From Phormidesmis sp963789215 (GTDB lineage: Bacteria > Cyanobacteriota > Cyanobacteriia > Phormidesmidales > Phormidesmidaceae): a stretch of DNA of 64,000 nucleotides. A program made the position numbers and the translations under genes. The DNA lies in the NCBI GenBank assembly GCA_963789215.1, contig CAWBJY010000004.1:434001-498000 (forward strand), written 5' to 3'. Positions 58,930-64,000 of the stretch are shown here, piece by piece. Below the pieces are notes generated by a model, which saw only the letters and a list, made by a program, of their open reading frames with translations, was not told the DNA's origin and did no database searches. Within the stretch, counting starts at the first letter, position 1, and every line of letters starts with the position of its first letter.

Positions 58930-59769
58930 TTGACTGTGAATCAAGGAAATAGTCAGCCGGTAATCATTGCGGCGATCGCGACCGTAGTGGCAATCATTCT
59001 GGCTAGCAGCTTCGTGATTATCAATCCAGGGCAAGCCGGTGTCCTTAGCGTGTTGGGAAAAGCGCAGAATGGCGTTTTGCTAGAGGGGATTCATCTGAAG
59101 CCGCCGTTTGTGTCTTTTGTGGACGTGTACGACATTACGGTGCAGAAGTTTGAGGTGCCCGCCGAAAGTTCGACTAAAGACCTGCAGGATCTGAAAGCTC
59201 GGTTTGCGATTAACTTTCGCTTGGATCCGCTTCAGATGGTAGATATTCGCCGAAAGCAGGGGTCTTTATCTAATATTGTGTCGAAGATTATTGCGCCGCA
59301 AACTCAGGAGTCGTTTAAGGTGGCAGCGGCTCGGCGGACGGTTGAGCAGGCAATTACTCAGCGAGCGCTGCTGAAAGATGACTTTGATGAAGCGCTAGCG
59401 CTGCGACTGGAAAAGTACGGAATTGACGTGCTCGATACCAGTGTAATTGACCTGACATTCTCTCCGGAGTTCTCGCGGGCGGTAGAGGAAAAGCAAATTG
59501 CTGAGCAGCGAGCGCAGCGGGCTGTGTATGTGGCGCAAGAAGCTGAGCAAGAGGCGCAGGCTGAAGTTAACCGAGCAAAAGGTAGAGCCGAGTCGCAGCG
59601 ACTGATTGCTGAAACGCTGAAGGCGCAGGGCGGAACTCTGGTGCTGCAAAAAGAAGCCATTGAAGCTTGGAGAGCAGGGGGGGCGCAGATGCCTCGCGTA
59701 TTAGTAACGAGTGGTAGCGACGGCGGCGGTGTCCCGTTTATTTTTAACTTGGACAAAGGCGATCAGTAA
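58930..59769 (+). CDS. Prohibitin family protein (SPFH domain)
   Basis: A 279-residue membrane-anchored SPFH protein. Prohibitins form ring assemblies that help organise membrane proteases and protein complexes; the bacterial role is poorly known. One N-terminal transmembrane helix (AAIATVVAIILASSFVI) precedes the SPFH core, with PGQAGVLSVLGKAQNGVLLE, GIHLKPPFVSFVDVYDITVQ and EYGVD-like SVIDLTFSPEFSRAVEEKQI. A coiled-coil tail follows (EQRAQRAVYVAQEAEQEAQA). The start is TTG 58930, with AGAGGG about 11 bases upstream. It has its own terminator. Confidence 0.93.
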   Translation: MTVNQGNSQPVIIAAIATVVAIILASSFVIINPGQAGVLSVLGKAQNGVLLEGIHLKPPFVSFVDVYDITVQKFEVPAESSTKDLQDLKARFAINFRLDPLQMVDIRRKQGSLSNIVSKIIAPQTQESFKVAAARRTVEQAITQRALLKDDFDEALALRLEKYGIDVLDTSVIDLTFSPEFSRAVEEKQIAEQRAQRAVYVAQEAEQEAQAEVNRAKGRAESQRLIAETLKAQGGTLVLQKEAIEAWRAGGAQMPRVLVTSGSDGGGVPFIFNLDKGDQ

Positions 59770-59797
59770 GTATCGGCAGTAAGCCTGAGTTCTGATT

Positions 59798-59839
59798 AAA
59801 AAAGCCCTGTGTTTAATATGCTAAACACAGGGCTTTTTT
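59798..59839. terminator. Perfect 18-bp intrinsic terminator
   Basis: The arms 59798-59815 and 59822-59839 are perfectly complementary (core GCCCTGTGTTTA) around the loop ATATGC, with poly-A and poly-T flanks. It lies between the convergent prohibitin and 118-aa genes and serves both. Confidence 0.95.
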
Positions 59840-59842
59840 TGG

Positions 59843-60199
59843 TTACGCTTCGCCCTTTCCTTTGGTGACTTCTCTCGCCATATTGCGATAGTCATCAGGA
59901 TCGCTATCGCCAGGGCTGTCGATATCGTCTATCTTGCCGGCTTCTTTGCTTCGGCCAGCTTTGCCTGTAGAGCTGCCGCTGCCTGCTGTGCCTTCGGCGC
60001 TTACTTTGCGACTTACCGGATTAGAGTCGCTAGATTGAGTGCCGGAGCCGCCGCTATTTTTTTGGGCTTCTTCGTACTCTGCGTCGAAGTTGGTTTTGGC
60101 CATGTCTCCGCTGGCCTTGTTTTTGGTGTCTTCGTCTGTGCTGTTCAAGTCCTCAGTGAGCTGCTGTGATTCTTGAGGGATGTTGTTTGGATCTGCCAT
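59843..60199 (-). CDS. Hydrophilic disordered protein (118 aa), function unknown
   Basis: A 118-residue, highly polar protein rich in Ser, Asp, Glu, Gly and Asn with no hydrophobic core. The N-terminal segment NIPQESQQLTEDLNSTDEDT and the C-terminal DDIDSPGDSDPDDYRNMARE are the most ordered-looking parts. The composition is that of intrinsically disordered, possibly stress-related proteins, but no family is recognised. The ATG start is clear and a strong terminator follows. Codon use is normal. Confidence 0.65.
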   Translation of the reverse strand: MADPNNIPQESQQLTEDLNSTDEDTKNKASGDMAKTNFDAEYEEAQKNSGGSGTQSSDSNPVSRKVSAEGTAGSGSSTGKAGRSKEAGKIDDIDSPGDSDPDDYRNMAREVTKGKGEA

Positions 60200-60386
60200 A
60201 TTTGGATTCCTGTTTACTTTTTTACTTCCTCAGCTTATGGATCGGTGAAAGTCGAGGTCATATACCCGTTGGTGGAAATTTCGCCGCGCTCAGCTGCATT
60301 TGTGAATAGATATTCAGACTGCTGAGACGGCCAAGGATAGGGCTGAGCGCTAGACTGAATATAGAGTTTAAGAAATGTAACGAGCG

Positions 60387-61907
60387 ATGGATAATACGGC
60401 GCAAAAAGTAGTGGTTGTGGGCGCTGGTATTGGCGGGTTGACGGCTGCGGCGTTGCTAGCTCACCGTGGCTATCGGGTAAAAGTGTTTGATCAGGCGATT
60501 GTGCCGGGGGGCTGCGCGTCTACGTTTAGGCGGCGAGGCTTTACGTTTGACGTTGGGGCAACGCAGGTGGCAGGGCTAGAACCGGGTGGAATTCACCGGC
60601 AGATATTTGAAGAATTAGGGATTGAGCTGCCGCAAGCGAGTGAGTGCGATCCGGCCTGTGCGGTGTTTTTGCCGGGAGAACGTGAGCCGATTAATGTGTG
60701 GCGCGACCCGGTGAAGTGGAAAGTAGAGCGTGAGCGGCAGTTTCCGGGGAGTGCGCCTTTTTGGAACTTTATGCAGTCGATGTTTGACTATAGCTGGCGG
60801 TTTCAGCAGCGCGATCCGGTGTTGCCGCCGCGCAGTCTTTGGGATGTTTGGCAGCTAGCGATCGCTCTTCGACCCGACACGCTGCTGACGGTGCCGTTTA
60901 CTTTCTCGACGGTAGGAGATATTTTGCGGGGTTACGATCTCTATAAGAATCGGCGGCTGCGAACGTTTTTGGATATGCAGCTAAAGCTTTATTCGCAGAC
61001 AACAGCGGATAAGACGGCGGTGCTGTATGCGGCAACTGCCTTGGGCATGTCGCAGGCTCCTCATGGGCTGTCTCACCTGGAAGGAAGTATGCAGGTTTTG
61101 AGCGATCGCCTGGTAGCCTCTTTAGAAAAAGATGGAGGGGAGCTGCATATGCGGCACCGGGTAAGCGCCATTCGTATTGAGAAGGGTCGGCCTACGCGAG
61201 TGAGCGTGACGCCCTTAAAAGGAAAGTCTCAGGCAGGGGAGTCTTGGGAAGAAGCTTGTGACCAAGTTGTTGCAAATGTAACGGTACAAAATCTTGTTCG
61301 ACTAGCTGGCGATCGCAAGATGAAAGGGTACGAGCAGCGGGTGGGAAAGCTGCCGCCTTCTTCAGGTGCATTTGTTATTTATATGGGCGTGGAACAAGCT
61401 GCGGTGCCAGAAAACTGCCCGCCTCATTTACAGTTTATGTACGACTACGATGGGCCAATTGCAGAGAATAATTCTCTTTTTGTTTCGGTTAGTCGTGCGG
61501 GCGATGGCCGTGCCCCTAGCGGAAAGCTGACAATTATTGCGTCTTCTTTTACAGCAGTACAGCCCTGGTATGACTGCGATGAAGAGGGGTATAAAAAGAT
61601 GAAAGAACGCTACACTCAAGCGGCCTTCTCTCGGCTAAAAGACTATTTCGACTTACGCTCTGATTATGTTGTTCATGTAGAAGCGGCAACGCCAAGAAGC
61701 TTTGAAACATTTACCGGGCGTGAACAGGGTATTGTCGGCGGCATTGGGCAAAGTGTGCCAACCTTTGGCCCTTTTGGATTTGCGACTAGAACGCCAGTTA
61801 AGAATTTGTGGCTAGTGGGTGATAGCACCCATCCGGGTGAGGGCACTGCTGGCGTCAGCTATTCAGCAATGACAGCGGTGCGACAGATTGAAGCGGGTCG
61901 AAGATAG
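60387..61907 (+). CDS. crtD: C-3',4' desaturase CrtD (carotenoid)
   Basis: FAD-dependent phytoene-desaturase family enzyme that introduces the C-3',4' double bond in myxol and related carotenoids. The 506-residue protein opens with the dinucleotide motif VVVVGAGIGGLTAAALLAHR, then FDQAIVPGGCASTFRRRGFT and FDVGATQVAGLEPGGIH. The last is a CrtD signature that separates it from the CrtH/CrtISO prolycopene isomerase. The C-terminal FAD segment is NLWLVGDSTHPGEGTAGVSY. The ATG start is clear. CrtD and CrtH are close homologues, and the call rests on those blocks. Confidence 0.9.
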   Translation: MDNTAQKVVVVGAGIGGLTAAALLAHRGYRVKVFDQAIVPGGCASTFRRRGFTFDVGATQVAGLEPGGIHRQIFEELGIELPQASECDPACAVFLPGEREPINVWRDPVKWKVERERQFPGSAPFWNFMQSMFDYSWRFQQRDPVLPPRSLWDVWQLAIALRPDTLLTVPFTFSTVGDILRGYDLYKNRRLRTFLDMQLKLYSQTTADKTAVLYAATALGMSQAPHGLSHLEGSMQVLSDRLVASLEKDGGELHMRHRVSAIRIEKGRPTRVSVTPLKGKSQAGESWEEACDQVVANVTVQNLVRLAGDRKMKGYEQRVGKLPPSSGAFVIYMGVEQAAVPENCPPHLQFMYDYDGPIAENNSLFVSVSRAGDGRAPSGKLTIIASSFTAVQPWYDCDEEGYKKMKERYTQAAFSRLKDYFDLRSDYVVHVEAATPRSFETFTGREQGIVGGIGQSVPTFGPFGFATRTPVKNLWLVGDSTHPGEGTAGVSYSAMTAVRQIEAGRR

Positions 61908-62090
61908 GGTCTTTGAAGCTAGTTTTTTATCTCGAACCGATGTTAGCTAGGATAACAACCTTGTTTTAACGTTGGTGCAACAATGCCCTGTTTACCTAGT
62001 AATGCCTGTTTTGAAGGTTATTACGTAGCGTAAAATATGCCATTTCTCTGGTTGAACGCCTGCTTTGAGAATTTAGATATTTGAGTATGA

Positions 62091-63098
62091 CTATGTATTG
62101 GTAACCTCCAAGCCCCTTAGTGGAATTTCTTCTGTAGTTATGGATGGCTCTACGCTAGGCGTTGTGACTGGCAAGAGATCTAGCTCTTGAATCTGCGGAA
62201 TATCCCAGGCGAGTCCTACTGATTGAAGCCCTTTGATGAGCCACCAGCCCGGATCGAGCTGCGATTGCTGTTCAAATCTAGCGTCGCTATTGGCGTTTTG
62301 ATGGTTGTTCTGCCAGCTTCCGCTCATGGGGAGTAGGCTAAGCACCGGAGTATTGCCGCGCTGAATGGCAATGCCTTTGGCCTGGCGCGATCGCCGGTTG
62401 ACCCGACAAGAGAGATAATCTGTGAGCCAAATGAGCGTGGCACAGAGGCTAATGCGAACATAGATGCCCCAAAAGATCCAGCTCCAGCCGCCGCAGTAAT
62501 AGAACGCGATCGCTAACGGGAGCTGTTGAAACATCCAGGTTTGTTCTAACCATGGGTAGAACTTGTTGTGGGTGAGGCGTGGCTCGTACTGGACAATCGG
62601 GGGATAGTGAAGTTGAAAGTCGCAGTGCATGGTCCACAGCCAGTCGGTGAGGGGGTTGCGACGGCTGGTGAAGTAGTCGTGGCAGCGGGGCTGTGCCTGC
62701 GCCCATTCGCGAATATCGTGTTTTTCGATCAGGGTGAAGGGGCCACCGATACCGACGAGTACGCCCATATAGACTAGCGCCGCTTCTACCTGGGCATGGC
62801 ATTGAAAACTGTTGTGAATGAGGCGGCGGTGGATGCCGACGGAGTAGCCTGCACAAAGGGCGATCGCACTCGTGAACAGGCAAAGTGCTAGGGCGTCCCA
62901 CTGGAAAGTAGCGTAGCCGCCGAGCAAGGCTCCTCCGTACATGAGGGTGAACCAAAGCGATCGCGCGGGTGCCCAGTATACTTTCCCAAAAATGGGCGTA
63001 GAGCGTCCACAGTTGGTGTTTATTCGGCTGAGATGAAGATTATTCGGCTGGCGCTCAGCTTCAGAGCAGGGCCTAATTCCTGGCTTGGGACTGCTCAT
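62091..63098 (-). CDS. Fatty-acid-desaturase-like membrane protein with altered histidine boxes
   Basis: A 335-residue polytopic protein of the acyl-lipid/acyl-CoA desaturase superfamily. The first box is intact as HRRLIH, in SVGIHRRLIHNSFQCHAQVE. The second is unusual (KHDIREWAQAQPRCHDYF). The third, normally HNxHH, reads QNNHQ in SGSWQNNHQNANSDAR, losing two likely iron ligands, each one base from His. Four or five membrane segments are present. Loss of ligands suggests a non-desaturase role or inactivity, unless the family tolerates Gln there. It is convergent with crtD, and a role in carotenoid or lipid chemistry is not shown. The start is ATG 63098. Confidence 0.8.
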   Translation of the reverse strand: MSSPKPGIRPCSEAERQPNNLHLSRINTNCGRSTPIFGKVYWAPARSLWFTLMYGGALLGGYATFQWDALALCLFTSAIALCAGYSVGIHRRLIHNSFQCHAQVEAALVYMGVLVGIGGPFTLIEKHDIREWAQAQPRCHDYFTSRRNPLTDWLWTMHCDFQLHYPPIVQYEPRLTHNKFYPWLEQTWMFQQLPLAIAFYYCGGWSWIFWGIYVRISLCATLIWLTDYLSCRVNRRSRQAKGIAIQRGNTPVLSLLPMSGSWQNNHQNANSDARFEQQSQLDPGWWLIKGLQSVGLAWDIPQIQELDLLPVTTPSVEPSITTEEIPLRGLEVTNT

Positions 63099-63291
63099 GA
63101 GGGCTACTTAAAATGACGTTGAACGCCTAACATTTGCGGTCTTTAACTAGCAAATTTTTGCTTTTTCATACTATGTCGATTTTTGCCTGGCGGCGGAATA
63201 ACCTTAAGGAATGTTTTAAGAGATTTGTCCGGATAAATAGATAAATAGCTGAGCGGCTGTATGGGCTGAGGCGATTGCGGAATGCTTGGGT

Positions 63292-63323
63292 AGATTTTGT
63301 AGACTATAGATTTTGTAGACTGT
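63292..63323. repeat. 16-bp tandem duplication in the leader of the TPR gene
   Basis: AGATTTTGTAGACTAT and AGATTTTGTAGACTGT are adjacent units starting at 63292 and 63308. They lie 27 bp before the ATG of the TPR gene. Confidence 0.9.
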
Positions 63324-63349
63324 GGAGATAGCGTTTGTGTACAAGGCAT

Positions 63350-64000
63350 ATGGCAGTGGAGTCTGATGGGGTAGCGTCGAGTCAGTTTCAGGAGGCGCTG
63401 ATACTGATTGAGTTAGCACGGCCTTTTGAGGCGCTGCCGCTGCTAGGAGAGGTGATTTTGTCGCAGCCTGATTTTGCGGAGGCTTACGTGCGGCGGGCGC
63501 AACTGCGGCGGCGACTGAATGATTTGGAAGGGGCGATCGCAGACTATGCAAAGGCGATTAAACTGGCTCCGACGGTGGAGCTGTATTTGGCTCGGGCTTT
63601 GGTGTGGTTGGGCTTGGGTAAAGCAGAGGGCGCAGTAGGGGATGCTCGAAGGGCGATCGCGCTAGAGGCTGGTTTGGCGGGTGGGCATCGGCTTTTGGGG
63701 AAGGCGCTGGGTTTATTAGGTGACGGGGAGGGGGCGATCGCGGCTTATAAACAGGCGGCTCGCTGCTATATTGACGCGAAGGATAAGGAGAATGCGACGC
63801 TTTGTTTGGGTCGGATTGAAGCGTTGCGATCGCTCCCGCCACTGTCGGCAGCGCAGCAGCAGGCAATCGACGGTTACGGTAAGGATTTAATCGCGCAGAA
63901 TATGCAGACTGTGGCAACGCAGACTGTGGCAACGCCAGAAGCTTTTTCGAAATCGCTGTGGCTAGATGACAAGTGGGCGGAGCATCAGCAAGCGGTGGAA
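63350..64000 (+). CDS. TPR-repeat protein (3' truncated by window edge)
   Basis: A frame from ATG 63350 stays open to the last base (217 codons), so the gene continues beyond the window. It has tetratricopeptide-type helix pairs: EALILIELARPFEALPLLGE, AYVRRAQLRRRLNDLEGAIA with DYAKAIKLAP, then LYLARALVWLGLGKAEGAVG, and GDGEGAIAAYKQAARCYIDA. TPRs mediate protein contacts; the partner is unknown. An exact 15-bp duplication (63905-63934) encodes QTVATQTVAT in the linker that follows. The upstream minus-strand frames are shadows of it. Confidence 0.82.
   Translation, partial: MAVESDGVASSQFQEALILIELARPFEALPLLGEVILSQPDFAEAYVRRAQLRRRLNDLEGAIADYAKAIKLAPTVELYLARALVWLGLGKAEGAVGDARRAIALEAGLAGGHRLLGKALGLLGDGEGAIAAYKQAARCYIDAKDKENATLCLGRIEALRSLPPLSAAQQQAIDGYGKDLIAQNMQTVATQTVATPEAFSKSLWLDDKWAEHQQAVE

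Noticed and set aside
63143..63932. Three Pro-rich minus-strand frames at the right edge
   Set aside because: They are shadows of the open TPR frame on the plus strand, which has clear repeats and runs off the window.

Overview
The window is cyanobacterial chromosome. The HIP1 octamer GCGATCGC recurs throughout, and the gene content is diagnostic: psaM (photosystem I), crtD (carotenoid desaturase), narM, ycf35, ftn2/zipN, the D1-processing type protease ctpA, a panC-cmk fusion, the DUF3038/DUF4335 pair and pdhB-secD-secF in order. Nothing fixes the genus; a Leptolyngbya-like or marine Synechococcus-like lineage is only a guess. I see no rRNA, tRNA, CRISPR array, transposase or prophage. The window is mostly housekeeping, with genes in short clusters on both strands.

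Layout. 1-7 kb: the end of an unknown gene, a PsiE-like and a TraX-like membrane protein, fmt, an OmpA-type envelope protein and the coupled DUF3038-DUF4335 pair. 7.4-9.7 kb: the divisome protein Ftn2/ZipN. 10-15 kb: pdhA, pdhB, secD, secF. 15-22.6 kb: a small membrane protein, a NagB-like deaminase, a large UPF0182 membrane protein, a glycosyltransferase and a CIA30-domain protein. 22.7-28.8 kb: a DUF3318 protein, dus and EamA genes each broken by one frameshift, mltA, and three unknowns, one with a TIR-like or deoxyribosyltransferase-like C-terminus. 29-36.5 kb: ggt, a MATE exporter, speA and an Hsp70-like gene with a membrane partner. 36.6-38.9 kb: narM, DUF2997, ycf35 and a 4Fe-4S ferredoxin. 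38.9-45.9 kb: a second DUF4335-like protein, a LapA-domain gene interrupted at an A10 run, ubiX without a usual start codon, rnr, phoU. 46.2-51.3 kb: psaM (31 codons), a decayed gene, an FtsB-like protein, ribBA and ctpA. 51.7-64 kb: creatininase, ppgK, formyl-THF cyclo-ligase, panC-cmk, rlpA, purM, prohibitin, crtD, a desaturase-like protein and the start of a TPR protein.

Two patterns go beyond ordinary annotation. First, short tandem duplications (12-21 bp units, 2-5 copies) are common, and at eight gene ends the unit covers or adjoins the stop codon, usually copying the stop with it. Examples are pdhA, pdhB, the UPF0182 gene, the Hsp70-like gene, the ferredoxin, the formyl-THF cyclo-ligase and purM. 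Similar repeats lie in leaders and in disordered protein linkers. Second, several genes are interrupted: dus and EamA by one base each, the LapA gene at a run of ten A, and a multiply broken gene at 46.4-46.95 kb; ubiX appears to start at ATC. Whether the single-base events are real, programmed or sequencing errors cannot be settled from the sequence alone.
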